Assembly: GCA_949825045.1 (NCBI GenBank)
Contig: OX463810.1
Location: 33,986,201-34,050,200 of the forward strand
DNA: 64,000 bases
Reading direction: 5' to 3'
DNA from: Argyresthia goedartella
Lineage: Eukaryota; Arthropoda; Insecta; Lepidoptera; Argyresthiidae
Position numbers and translations under genes: made by a program. Below the pieces are notes generated by a model that was given only the letters and a program-made list of their open reading frames with translations, had not been told where the DNA came from and searched no databases. Shown here piece by piece: positions 21,301-30,782 of the stretch (position 1 is the stretch's first letter; the number at the start of each line of letters is the position of its first letter).

Positions 21301-21568
21301 CAGTCGACTCGCGAAGCTGTCCGTTGTCCTGGACGACAACGGGGTCATCCGCCTACGTTCAAGAATCGCCGCCGCCGCTGACATCACTGAAGCCCAGCGC
21401 GCACCGGCCGTGTTGGACGGCGACCACCGGTGGACTCGGCTCTACATCAGGTGGACACACGCCAGTCTACACCACGGTGGCTTCGAGACTACAGCGAACG
21501 AGGTCCGTCAACACTACTGGGTGCTGCGCCTACGCAACTCTGTGCGTAGCGAGACAGCGCGCTGCTAG
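18290..21568 (+). CDS. BEL-B Pol part 1: zinc knuckles, protease, RT, RNase H, integrase zinc region
   Basis: Opens with the knuckle CPICKKGEHKTQDC; the first ATG is at 18350. Numbering from that ATG: a second Cys-rich knuckle (about 19-42), aspartic protease with LLDDGST (about 99-104) and MILLGQDNW, RT with VTADIKDMFMRV and the catalytic YVDD (512-515), RNase H with FVDASSSAYSAATYW and WSDSRTVLAWLR (about 765), and the beginning of the integrase zinc region (HASLHHGGFETT). The frame stops at TAG 21566-21568, between the paired cysteines of the zinc finger, and is open again in the same frame directly after. Apart from this stop, pol looks well preserved. Confidence 0.88.
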   Translation, partial: EPSSCPICKKGEHKTQDCPNMKRAEVSARWKLAKTHRLCFRCLRVRRKQHSCKYIRCEKDGCQYAHHPLLHADTTTAPPSEAAVDFVATTKSATRTAILKVLPVEVSGPAGAYATYALLDDGSTCTLIENEIAEKIGATGPLSPFYIETVGGSKVDEDNSRRVCFNIKGPDSDSFQISARTMGGLNLSSQSLRREDVEGCPHLADIADKIAYEKCTPMILLGQDNWHLLLSHATRSGERGQLVASKTALGWVLHGMKEARGRAQRHRVHHAVPHSQDTEEDNMEEMMREHFALESLGVEPKRSYNDDEKRALQILDEKTVRVPAGGFKTGLLWRKDNPDPPHSYEHALRRLQLVEKKLDRDEEMKNRYSTQMQVLIDSGFAEPAPTEKSKRVWYLPHFAVINPQKPEKLRIVHDAAAKTRGVSLNDLLLSGPDLLQSLPGVLMRFRQRPVAVTADIKDMFMRVAIVPEDRDMQRFLWRSDRREEPPEEYRMKSVIFGATSSPCTAIYVKNNNAEEHAADYPEAAAAIVRNHYVDDYLASYATEKEALRVSTEVAYIHERGNFCLQRWVSNSALLRDHFAPGAAQEAKLLAPEKILGMMWNPGPDTLSFNINAAKIPQDLLDGTRLPTKREALRVVMSIFDPLGLVTPVTLQAKRILQNTWRSGIGWDDALQPAEADEWGRWITQVQQLTLIAVPRCYPRLADADNIELHTFVDASSSAYSAATYWRTVNEQGEIQVSLIAAKGKVAPLKTVSIPRLELQAAVLGCRLAQTAAAEHDIKPTRRVYWSDSRTVLAWLRNGPRAYKPFVSHRVAEIAEATKTVEWRWVPTKDNVADDATRQTPPDFDAEHRWFRGPTFLFLPEEQWPQEQEVAVSDTGKERVHVVKTTAQLSAALPDLTRFSCWLRATRVTARVLQYIDMLRNREVCAAARKRTKHGPEDDPAWRATRPAPLTNKGKVSERATSDRIVPLQARYLDEATALWIRAQQQEVFGAELSCLQSGKELPGSSRLAKLSVVLDDNGVIRLRSRIAAAADITEAQRAPAVLDGDHRWTRLYIRWTHASLHHGGFETTANEVRQHYWVLRLRNSVRSETARC

Positions 21569-22102
21569 CGCTGTCGGGTCATCAAGGCGAAACCAGCGCA
21601 ACCGTCGACGGGCGACCACCCAAGAAGCCGCCTCGCACATCATAACCGAGCCTTTACTTTCACGGGGCTTGATTATTTTGGTCCGCTCACTGTTACAGTT
21701 GGCCGCAGCAAACAGAAACGCTACGGGGTCATCTTCACCTGCCTGACAACACGGGCGGTGCACCTCGAGCTGGCGGGGAGTCTCACTACTGACTCCGCCA
21801 TCATGGCACTGCGTCGCTTTATTGGTAGACGCGGCTGCCCGACAGAGCTGTGGTCAGACCAGGGGACCAATCTACGCGGAGCTGACGTCGAGCTCCGCCG
21901 GGCGGCAACCGCCGCGATGGAGGCGGAGTCCTCTGTCCGCTTCATCCATTGGCGGTTCATCCCGCCAAGCGCGCCGTTCATGGGTGGGGCGTGGGAACGC
22001 CTCGTCCGCAGCTGTAAGGTGGCGTTCGCTGCCACACTACACGAGCGAGCGCCCCAAGAAGAGGTCCTGTGCACCCTGCTGGAGAGGCTGAGCACACAAT
22101 AA
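21569..22102 (+). pseudogene. BEL-B Pol part 2: integrase catalytic core
   Basis: Same frame as the upstream pol after one TAG. It contains the integrase core with Asp in GLDYFGPLTV, Asp in LWSDQGTNLRGAD and Glu in PFMGGAWERLVRS, i.e. a complete DDE set. It ends prematurely at 22100-22102 because of a one-base shift near 22085. The remaining integrase lies in the next frame. Confidence 0.82.
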
Positions 22103-22536
22103 ACTGCCGGCCTCTCACTCACCTGTCAACCGATGCAAGCGATCCCGAGGCCCTCACTCCCAACCACTTCCTGTTGGGCGGCCCATCCAGAGTCCCGCAA
22201 CCCGGAGCGTACACCGAAGGGGACTCCACCGGCCGGCTCAGCTGGCGCACTAGCCAGCGCCTGGCTGACACATTCTGGGCCCGCTGGGTCCGTGAATACC
22301 TGCCCGACCTCCAACACCGGCGGGAGCCCCGAGCCTCAAACGGGGCTCTGAAGATCGGCGACCTCGTCCTAATAGCGGACGGGACGCTGCCACGCAACAG
22401 CTGGCCACGCGGAGTCATCGAGGCAGTCTTCCCGGGACCAGACGGCGAGGTACGAGCAGTGGACGTGCGCACCAACAAGGGCATCCTGCGGCGGCCGACC
22501 AAGAAGCTGGCCATACTCCACGTCGCGAACGACTGA
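22085..22536 (+). pseudogene. BEL-B Pol part 3: integrase C-terminal DUF5641
   Basis: Continues the integrase after the frameshift: EAEHTINCRPLTHLSTDASD, PEALTPNHFLLGGPS, DTFWARWVREYLPDLQ and GDLVLIADGTLPRNSWPRG. This is the C-terminal region specific to BEL/Pao integrases. The normal stop of the polyprotein is at 22534-22536, 30 bp before the 3' LTR. Confidence 0.85.
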
Positions 22537-22566
22537 TCTCCAGCTACGAGCTGCGGCGGGAGAATA

Positions 22567-22894
22567 TGTTCGCGACAAAGTAGAATTATATAATTGATTT
22601 GTATATAATAGTTATAGTTTAATTATTTGTTGTGATAATCGTTTTATAGTTCCTAATTAGTTTTGTATATGTTTGAATTTATTTACAAAGAATAAATAAA
22701 ACTAGATAGGAAGGCGGGTGTACAAGGCGCCCCCTGTCGAGGGGAAACAAAGACTCGAGGCGAGTCGGGGGACGGGGGCACCAGACCACCGCGGGGTATG
22801 CGCGGTAGGTCGGGGATCGAGGTACGCCCGCCGACCAATCAGAACCATGTTAGAGCAGTATAAATATAGGGACAATTTCCACTGTGAATCACTC
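22567..22894 (+). repeat. BEL-B 3' LTR, left part
   Basis: Starts TGTTCGCGAC after a purine-rich GCGGCGGGAGAATA. It runs through the TATA box (22859-22866) to the LINE-X insertion site ACTC (22891-22894). Confidence 0.9.
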
Positions 22895-23025
22895 AAAACT
22901 CAAAAACTCAAAACTCAAAACGTTTATTCTGTAAATAGGCCACAAGGGCACTTTCACATGTCATTTCATTTCATTTTTTACAGAACATTTGGTATTATTA
23001 TCATATTATCAGAAAAAAAAAGTAC

Positions 23026-24394
23026 TCCCACCACCACTCCATTCGACTTCAGTCTTGTCGAAATTGACACGGTTAAGAAGGCGGTGCTTGCCATCTCCTC
23101 AAAAGCTGTAGGTGACGACAGTATCTGCTCGAGAATGATAAACAGCATCCTTGATTTCCTCCTACCTGCCATTACACACATTGTTAACTTCTCTCTATCT
23201 CAGTGTTCTTTTCCTAATGTGTGGAAAAAGGCGTTAGTTATCCCTCTTCCCAAAACCTCAAATCCATCTTCATTTAAAGATTATCGTCCAATATCTATCC
23301 TGCCTTTCCTTTCCAAAGTCCTTGAATCGATTGTCCACACTCAACTCTCCTCCTATCTTTCCTCTAACAGGCTGTTGAATCAATTCCAGTCCGGATTCAG
23401 GCCGGGACATAGTACCGTCTCGGCCTTACTTAAAGTGACCGATGACATTGAATCAGCAATGGATATCAAGCAGATCACTGTGTTAGCGTTACTAGACTTT
23501 AGCAGTGCCTTTAACTGTGTTGATTTTGACATCCTCGTTGAGATACTGAAGTCCCTGAATGTCTGCTCGGCCGCTGCCAGCTGGTTCGGCTCCTACCTGA
23601 GAGGTCGTCAGCAGCGTATTAGGTCCGAGGAGACTTCCACGGAGTGGTGCGACCTTTCTTCTGGAGTTCCTCAGGGTGGTATTCTTTCCCCTCTTCTTTT
23701 CTCCGTCTTCATCAATTCCATTTCGGATGCCATTTCTTCTTCTTACCATCTTTATGCCGATGATCTGCAAATCTACCGCCATTTCTCTCCAAGTGATATG
23801 ATTTCTTCTGTGGGTGCATTAAATGACGATCTCGAGAACATCAGGGGCTGGGCTCTGTCTCATGGACTACTTGTCAATCCCAGTAAGTCGCAAGCCATGA
23901 TTGTCGGCTCCAGACACTCCCATAGTGTATTACAGCATCTGCCTCTTGTTCCTGTAACTTATGATGGAACCATAATTCCGTACAGTACTAAGGCAAAAAA
24001 TCTAGGAGTTATCTTTGACAATCAGCTTTCATGGTCTGCTCACGTCTGCGAAGTTAGTAGACGAGTCTTTGCCACATTTCACTCCCTCAGGCGCCTTCAA
24101 AACTTTCTGCCTCGTCATACTAAAATTACTCTGGCCCAGTCTCTTCTCCTTCCTCTCATTGATTACGCAGATGTCAGCTGGATCAGCGCGAACGAAGAGC
24201 AACTGAACAAACTCGAGCGACTTCAAAATCTCGGGATTCGGTTTGTCTTCGGGCTGCGTAAGTATGACCATGTCTCCCAGTGTCGTAGGGAACTGCAGTG
24301 GCTTCCAATTCGTCTTCGCCGGGATACCCATGTTCTCATTCTACTCAATATTCAATATTCTGCACAACCCTCGCTACCCCAGCTTCCTGCGTGA
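23026..24394 (+). pseudogene. LINE reverse transcriptase (YADD), 5'-truncated, one frameshift
   Basis: RT motifs in order: KKALVIPLPKTSNPSSFKDY, RPISILPFLSKVLE, FQSGFRPGHSTVSALL, motif A LLDFSSAFNCVD, SGVPQGGILSPLLFSVFIN, catalytic YADDLQIY, then NLGVIFDNQLSWSAHV. The frame is lost at about 24345-24394. The C-terminal part (GFRISAIRLWNKLPSAIRDS) continues to 24605 in another frame. The open frame upstream of 23026 is LTR sequence and does not belong to the gene. Confidence 0.85.
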
Positions 24395-24914
24395 TCGGTT
24401 TGAGTTTCTTTCTTCGGATAGGTCTCGGAGATCAAACACTCGGTCGCTGCTTGCAACTCCTCAACACAACTCAGTCGCATATGGGCAAGGATTCAGGATC
24501 AGTGCTATCAGGCTCTGGAACAAGCTCCCCAGTGCCATCAGGGACAGTCCGTCACTTAACGTTTTTAAGATTCGCTTGAAAGATCATTACCTCTCTCTTC
24601 CATAGTATGTATATATAATTTGTATATGTATTTTTTGTATGTATATAACTTGTATGTGTATGATATGTATGTATGTATATAATATTATATAAATTAGGTG
24701 TAGTAGTATTAGGTATATGTACCTACTTATATTATTATTGTGTATGAATAATTTTGTTGTGCAAATAGGTTTTACTCTCACAATCCACTTTCCTTTCCTA
24801 TCTGGGTTTGCTGGTAGAAATCTCTTTTATAGAGATAAGCGCGCCTCTTGTACATATATCTTTCTTTGTATATCTCTGTATGTTTGTTTTGTGCAATAAA
24901 GTATTCATTCATAA
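23026..24914 (+). mobile_element. 5'-truncated CR1/Jockey-type LINE inserted in the 3' UTR of LINE-X
   Basis: Comparison with LINE-X copy E shows the uninterrupted site (AAGTAC/TTAATTATTG), which fixes the edges. The body is RT plus C-terminal region, then a 3' UTR rich in TATATGTA, ending GTGCAATAAAGTATTCATTCATAA. Its left end is truncated within ORF2. No clear long target duplication is visible. Confidence 0.85.
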
Positions 24915-25152
24915 TTAATTATTGTTTCTGAGAGATGTAAAGAGTCTCAAATGTCATAATAAAATAATTAAAATATAAATAACAGAGATGTATAGTCTCT
25001 TTAGTCAATAATACAATGATAATAGGAGATGTAAATGGTCCCCACAGTCAAGAGTTGTATAATTAAATTAATCTTTGGAGGTGTAAAAGGCCTCCAAGTG
25101 TCCAGTAAAAGAAACTCTGGCAGTGAGGATGCTCACAATTAATTAGAACAAT

Positions 25153-27192
25153 TCAGTCCCAAGCATTTTTATCGTCTATGTACTCTTTAATACTGTAGTA
25201 AGCTTTAGAAATAAGCCTTTGCTTGATGTATTTCTTGAACTTATTAATTGATAGATCTGTCAAAGTGCTTGGGAGTTTATTGTAAAATCTTACACAATTA
25301 CCCTTGAACGAGTTTTTTATTTTATGGAGCCGAGTAGTGGGCACTGCAAGTTTGTCCTTGTTTCTAGTATTAAAGTTATGTATATCACAGTTTCTTCGAA
25401 AGTTAACAATGTTCTTATGGACATACATAATATTCTCGTAAATATATTGACTATGGACTGTCAATATATTTACTTCTTTAAACTTATTTCTAAGAGAATC
25501 TCTATTATTCATTTTATAAATCGCACGAACAGCCCGCTTTTGCAGCACAAAAATAGTATTTATGTCAGCAGCACTGCCCCAGAGCAGAATACCGTAGGAC
25601 ATAATACTATGAAAATAACTAAAATAAACTAATCTGGCTGTTTTTAAATCTGTCAAGTGACGGATTTTCCTGCATGCAAAAGCTGCAGAGCTCAGTCTGT
25701 TCGATAGCTTATCAATATGTGGACCCCATTGGAGTTTGGAATCCAACGTTATACCTAGAAACACTGTGCTGGTTACCAATTCCAATTCCTCATTTTTAAT
25801 TGTTATACATGTCTGATTATTTTTAACGTTAGTAGTAAGAAACTTAACACATTTAGTCTTTTTCTCATTTAATAGCAAATTATTAACATTAAACCAATTT
25901 ACCACTCTTGATATGGTATTGTTCACGTGATCATCAGTAGCGTGTTGGTTTCGCTTTGTTTTAAAAATAAGTGAGGTGTCATCAGCAAACAGTACCATAT
26001 CATGACAGTCCCTTCCTAGATAGGGTAAGTCGTTTATATAGATGAGGAATAGGAAGGGTCCCAATATTGAGCCCTGTGGCACGCCCAAAGAAACCAATGA
26101 TCCTGGTGATCGTTCTCCGTTTACGTCTACCCTTTGTATTCTTCCGTTCAGATAAGATTTTAACAAATTCAATGACGTGTCTCTAACTCCATAATGATGT
26201 AATTTCCTGATCAATGTTTCATGACAAACGCAATCAAAAGCCTTAGATAAGTCACAAAAAATGCCTAGGGCATCTTGTGACTCTTCCCAGGCATCAAAAA
26301 TACTTTCAATGAACTGAATTCCGGCATCTGTTGTTGAACGACCGCGAGTGAATCCAAACTGTTTGTTATGCATTAGCTTATTTGATTCAAAATGATGTAA
26401 TAGCTGTGATAAGATTAATTTCTCAAAAATTTTACTAAAAGTTGGTAGTATTGATATAGGTCTGAAATTGGTGGGGTCTTGAGTACTACCTGCTTTGAAG
26501 AGGGGAATTATCTTACTTTGTTTCATTAAATCAGGAAATTCACCGCAGTCTATACAATTGTTGAAAATGACCGCTAGGTCAGGTGCAATTAATTCGATCA
26601 GGGATTTAACGACGTGAACAGAGAGTCCCCAAAGATCATTCGTTTTCTTAACATTTATCAATTTAAATGCCTTTACGACATCTGAACTTGTGACGTGCTT
26701 AAAATTCAAGTATGAAGCACACTCTGAGACATTATCTTTTAATATTGCAACAGCAGACAAAGGTGACGAATTTAAATACTTAGTCGTGGAAGCCGGTGCA
26801 TTAGTAAAAAACGATTCAAATTCAGTTGCAACTTCTAAGCTAGAACTCGTAAGCTGTCCATTGATTTTTAGTTCGTAATCGTGACTCGCTTTTTTACTAC
26901 GACCGGCCTCCTCATTAATTATTTTCCAAGTCGTTTTTATAACATCGGAACTATTCTTAATTTTACTACTCAGAAAATTACGTTTAGCTGTATGACAGTC
27001 TAATTTAAATTGTTTGGAGAACTGCTTGACTTGTTCTTTAAATTCGTCACTCATGTTGAACCGTCGTTCCTCATACAATGCATACAATGCTTGCCTGCGT
27101 TTATGCAACTCTGCAGTAGCCCACGTACTAAAGTCGTTTGAACCACTAACCACAACCGATTTTGAAGTGAATATCGCGCTGTACTGTTTCAT
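25153..27192 (-). pseudogene. LINE-X copy D ORF2, reverse transcriptase part
   Basis: A 679-codon frame with RT motifs KQSKIIPLFKAGSTQDPTNF, RPISILPTFSKIFEKLI, FGFTRGRSTTDAG, motif A FCDLSKAFDCV, SLGVPQGSILGPFLFLIYIN, catalytic FADDTSLIF, FLGITLDSKLQWGPHIDKL, and a C-terminal tail ending EYIDDKNAWD. It reverse transcribes the element RNA. It is separated from the endonuclease by a one-base loss near 27195 (the base is present in copy E). No other lesion is seen in the RT. Confidence 0.88.
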
Positions 27193-28073
27193 AAAGGTTT
27201 CAAAGAATAAGTATACATTATATTAGGAGACTGTTCAGCAGCCAAAAACGGTAGTTCCTGGGCTAAAGAGTATCTCATTCTTTCTAACCGGTCAGCAGTT
27301 ATTGGCACAAACGAAATTTTCTTTTTAATGACAGGTTCTCTAATAGAATCAAATTGAAATAATTGACCTAAATGATCTGAATCCAATTCACTGATAACAC
27401 TTTTACTGATTGGAATAACATCAGTAAAAATGTTGTCAATGCATGTAGCACTAGTAGCAGTCACTCTTGTTGGCTCCATAAATAAATGGCTAAGCCTAAA
27501 TGATGAGAAAAGATTTATTAATCTAACGCTGAGAGTAGTTCTTTCTAACAGATTAACATTGAAGTCACCACATATAATTAATCGTTTCGTACTGTGTGAT
27601 GAAATAGTTAGGACGGATTCCATTATTTTCTCGAACATTTCAAAGTCGCTCATGGGTGGCCTATAGACACATATAACGATGAACTGTTCTAATTCCACAG
27701 CTGCAAGTTCTATAGTTCGTTCAACAGATAAGGAAACAATGTCCTTACGTTCCTTGAATTTCATATGATTGTTTAGTATGATTAATGCCCCACCATGTAT
27801 TGAATTAAGTCTGGTGAACGAACTACCAACCTGGTGATCTTTAAAGCTAAACATAATTTCATTAATAGTTAACCAGTGCTCTGTTATGCACAAAATGTCA
27901 ATTTTATTACAATTTAAAAATAACTCTATTTGTAGATCTTTGCCTCTAATACATTGAATATTCTGATGAACCAGGCTTATATACTTAGCATGTGAGCTTC
28001 CCTTATTCTTAGGGTTTTCTAATATACTAGAACATATGTTGCCAGAGCCTGGGTCCTCTGTTGTCCTATGAAC
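27189..28073 (-). pseudogene. LINE-X copy D ORF2, endonuclease part
   Basis: AP-type endonuclease: LVHQNIQCIRGK at the N terminus, DILCITEHWL with the catalytic Glu, GGALIILNN, RLIICGDFNVNLLE, CIDNIFTDVIP and SELDSDHLG with the catalytic His. The frame is open from about 28073, overlaps the end of ORF1 and has no ATG before the conserved start of the domain. That, with TTTAAAT at 28076-28082, suggests expression by -1 frameshifting from ORF1. Confidence 0.85.
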
Positions 28074-29667
28074 TAATTTAAATGCATCCTGTTATTCTGG
28101 TCTGATACCAGATTCATATTAGGCTGCTCAGTAAAAGCAGAGTTAGAAGCCAAATTTTTGGCTGTAATGTCATATAAATATAATAGTGACATAGCTATTT
28201 GTCGTTTACAATAATTTGAAAGGTAAAATGTACCTTTAGTCATAGTAAAATAATTACTAACATAATTGTTAGTGTCAATAATATCAAACTTATTATTATA
28301 TGTACATAAATTGTACATAGTTATATTCATATTATGTCTATATACATTTTCATTTTGTGTCAATTGGTTGCAGTAGGGAAATGTGAACAATATAATTTTT
28401 TTCACACTAAGACCATTCAATGTTTCATAAAATTTTATTAAATTATTTTTGTTCACATCTCCCCTATTGCCCATGAAAATTATCAGTGTGGCACTGGCTG
28501 TGATAGTGCTGTCATTCAAAATTTGATTTATAATATTATCTACAGTGCTAAAAGGTGAGCAATTACTAATAACACTATGTCCCTTAGAGTATGAGTGGAG
28601 TGCTGAGCCCATACCACTTCCAATCTCATCACAGTACATTATAATATCAGGTGTTGTGGTCATATCAGACTTGGCAGAACTATTATCAGTAACACCTTGT
28701 GTTGGTAAACTGTCACACAAGCCCGGAGAGTTGCCCGCTGTCAAACAACCACCTTTCTGCTCACAGCGACAAGTATGGTTGTTGGTCAGCGACTCAAACC
28801 GCTCACAATTATGGTTCATTTCTTGAATTAAATCATCCATAGCCAATGAGTATTCATTTATAACTTTCTCAGAGTTCAAATATGCCTGTTTAGTGATCTC
28901 AATGAATCCTCCAAGCTTTGGATTTTCAAATGTAAGTTTTGTGTGTCAGTTTCATACATCAACTTAGTACTTTCTAATTCTAATACACACATATTCAAAT
29001 CATGTAATAAGTTTACATTTTTCTTGCTTACTTTTAAGTTTTTAGTACACAATTTATTATGTTTTATTAATTTCTGAGTTTTCCGTATATACCTATTTAT
29101 TTTACCTAGTTTGTTATTGCTGCAACTTAATAACCTTGATGTGGGCAATGTGTCATTAGTTAAATCAATGACATCATCAAGGCTTCCAGTTGCAACAGTA
29201 ACCAGCTGCGGGCTGATCCCTACGACTTCACTGTAGAGGCTCTGGGTCTGCAACGCTGCGGTGTTTTCCTTCTCCTCCTGGAGTGCATGTATTTGTTTAT
29301 GGGCATCGAACAATGCTTTCTCCAGGGAATCAATCGATTTCAGGGCTTGCTCGTACTCTGCACTACATACAGTGAAGCTATCTACGGTGACCTGCAGCTT
29401 GTCCCGCTCAACAATTACATCACTACATTCTTGTTCTAATACACATAATTGTTTCTTTAGCTTATCTCTACTTTCAAGTACTGATAATAGCTCTTTCTCA
29501 TTTTCCTCCCTTTCACAGAGAAATTCGGTGACCATTTCCTTTGATTTTTTTAATTCTAGTAAGGTAACTTTGAGCTTGTCATTTTCCTGCTGTCGGGAGG
29601 CGACAGCAGCAGCTCTGCGGGTCATCATGGTTACAGTTGAGATAAGAATCAAGGAATTGCACACCAA
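28073..29667 (-). pseudogene. LINE-X copy D ORF1: coiled coil plus SGNH esterase-like domain
   Basis: The N-terminal half is a long coiled coil (ENDKLKVTLLELKKSKEMVT, SRDKLKKQLCVLEQE and later LNMCVLELESTKLMYETDTQ). The C-terminal half has the look of the SGNH-hydrolase (esterase) domain known from CR1 ORF1 proteins: IIMYCDEIGSGMGSAL as the nucleophile-block-like start and TLIIFMGNRGDVNKNN as the oxyanion (GN) block. A one-base loss near 28885 splits the frame. ORF1p would bind RNA; the esterase-like part may contact membranes or lipids. Confidence 0.75.
28076..28082 (-). promoter_or_regulatory. Candidate -1 frameshift heptamer TTTAAAT (LINE-X copy D)
   Basis: The heptamer reads T TTA AAT in the ORF1 frame, directly before the ORF1 stop TAG (28073-28075). 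ORF2 is open in the -1 frame. Same layout as in copy E. Confidence 0.5.
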
Positions 29668-30036
29668 AACAATACGAAATTACTTACGTGGAATAGTAAC
29701 GTTTTTCAGCGTTTGCACATCACTAATTGCTATGAAATATATTTTAAACGTTGTTAAATATAATAATTTAACAATAAGGTAACAAAAAGCGCCGAAAGTG
29801 TACGGAAATAACAAATACTTTTATATTTATAACCTGCAACGGTCACAAATTTAACATGTTTCGAGACACTAGTAAACGTCACTAAAACACACTGCAAACA
29901 ATAGAAAGACTTAACATTACACTATAATCCTAAAATAACACTAAATTGGGCTCAGAATTACACTAAATCATATTAAAATATAAATTTTTCTAGGGACGTA
30001 GTGAAATCAGCTGTTTGCCGTTTGACAGCCAGTGTT

Positions 30037-30143
30037 ACTCTTCGCTCAGACTCCGAATAAAACACTGCTCCTGAGAACCCGGCCTTTTCTTCAAACCTCT
30101 CCACCCCCTGTCAAGTAGTGGGCCAGATCGAAGGTGGCCCACA
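30037..30143 (+). repeat. BEL-B 3' LTR, right part
   Basis: Resumes with the duplicated target ACTC (30037-30040), then TTCGCTCAGACTCCGAATAA and on to GGTGGCCCACA. It is the exact continuation of the left part, as shown by the uninterrupted 5' LTR. Confidence 0.9.
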
Positions 30144-30494
30144 TAATGTTTATAACAGTAATCTAGAACAGGTAGCGAGACGGGATAGCGACTGTACCTT
30201 TCAGAACCTGCTTAACTAAACTGAGTGTGAAATGTGACAACACACGAATAGAACCAGAAGAAAACACCACAGCAACTCATGGCTATTAAAGTAAAAATAC
30301 ATACATGTTGCCAGAAAACTTATACCTAGGACGTGAGGATATGAATGTTCCCCATTTTCCCTGTCCAGAGAGAATATGTAGGTACATGCTACTTACTTAC
30401 TATAAGACCTAAGTTTTCCTATAATTTAGTCTCTCGTGAGGTACTTTCATTGATGAAATTTTGACTGAAGATTCACTGATGCGATTTTTATCAG

Positions 30495-30735
30495 AAATTT
30501 TACGAAGAACTCAAACAACACAGCGTGGCTCAAAAACGAATGGCGACTCTGTGACCCCGTGAAGAACGAGACAGATGTCCAGCAGCTGATTGATTTCCTG
30601 GAGTCCATGTACACCACCCTGGCAATGGTCAACTATCCGTTCGCGACGGACTTCCTGCTGCCGTTGCCTGGCCAACCTGTGAGAGTAGTGTGCCAGTATC
30701 TGAACGAACATCTCGCGGGAAAGGATCTTATACAG
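30495..30735 (+). CDS. S28 carboxypeptidase exon 2 (copy A)
   Basis: Acceptor tttttatcag and donor ATACAG/gtaatg. The first base completes the Arg codon split at 8748, then 80 full codons follow. It encodes NNTAWLKNEWRLCDPVKNET, QQLIDFLESMYTTLAMVNYP and LPGQPVRVVCQYLNEHL, the helical cap (SKS) domain of S28 enzymes that forms the entrance to the active site and carries the LAMVNYP/VVCQYL landmarks. Phase 0 to the next exon. Confidence 0.88.
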
Positions 30736-30782
30736 GTAATGGTCTCTAGAGTTTAGATCACGAAGGATTCAGCATTAAGTCA

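Larger units (their letters stand above)
22895..30036 (-). mobile_element. CR1/Daphne-like LINE, copy D (LINE-X), inserted in the BEL-B LTR
   Basis: The 3' end on the minus strand carries a short tandem tail of TTTTGAG-type units instead of poly(A), as in CR1-like LINEs. It is flanked by a 4-bp duplication ACTC. It encodes ORF1 (29667-28073) and ORF2 (28073-25153). Its 3' UTR is interrupted by another LINE (23026-24914). Without that it is about 5.25 kb and probably full length at the 5' end. Copy E at 45202-49948 is nearly identical and shows the uninterrupted 3' UTR. Confidence 0.9.
16434..30143 (+). mobile_element. BEL/Pao LTR retrotransposon of a second family (BEL-B), 3' LTR split by LINE-X
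   Basis: The 5' LTR is 16434-16838. The 3' LTR is 22567-22894, continued at 30041-30143 after the LINE insertion. The whole is flanked by the 5-bp target duplication TAATG (16429-16433 and 30144-30148). A primer-site-like TGGTCCTTCAGTAGCC begins at 16843. Without the 7.1-kb LINE the element is about 6.57 kb. It encodes gag and pol with one frame change, one stop and one further frameshift. There is no env. Confidence 0.92.
8749..30494 (+). other. S28 gene intron (~21.7 kb), filled with nested transposons
   Basis: The gap between the phase-matched donor at 8749 and acceptor at 30493-30494. It contains two BEL elements, two LINEs and short dispersed repeats. I see no host exon in it. 8935-9790 is AT-rich, with no gene and no repeat that I can name. 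15595-16433 and 30144-30494 are short non-coding flanks. The intron would have been far shorter before the insertions. Confidence 0.75.

Noticed and set aside
22718..23025. N-terminal extension of the LINE RT frame at 23026-24394
   Set aside because: This part is LTR and LINE-X 3' end sequence that happens to be open; the empty-site comparison fixes the LINE start at about 23026.
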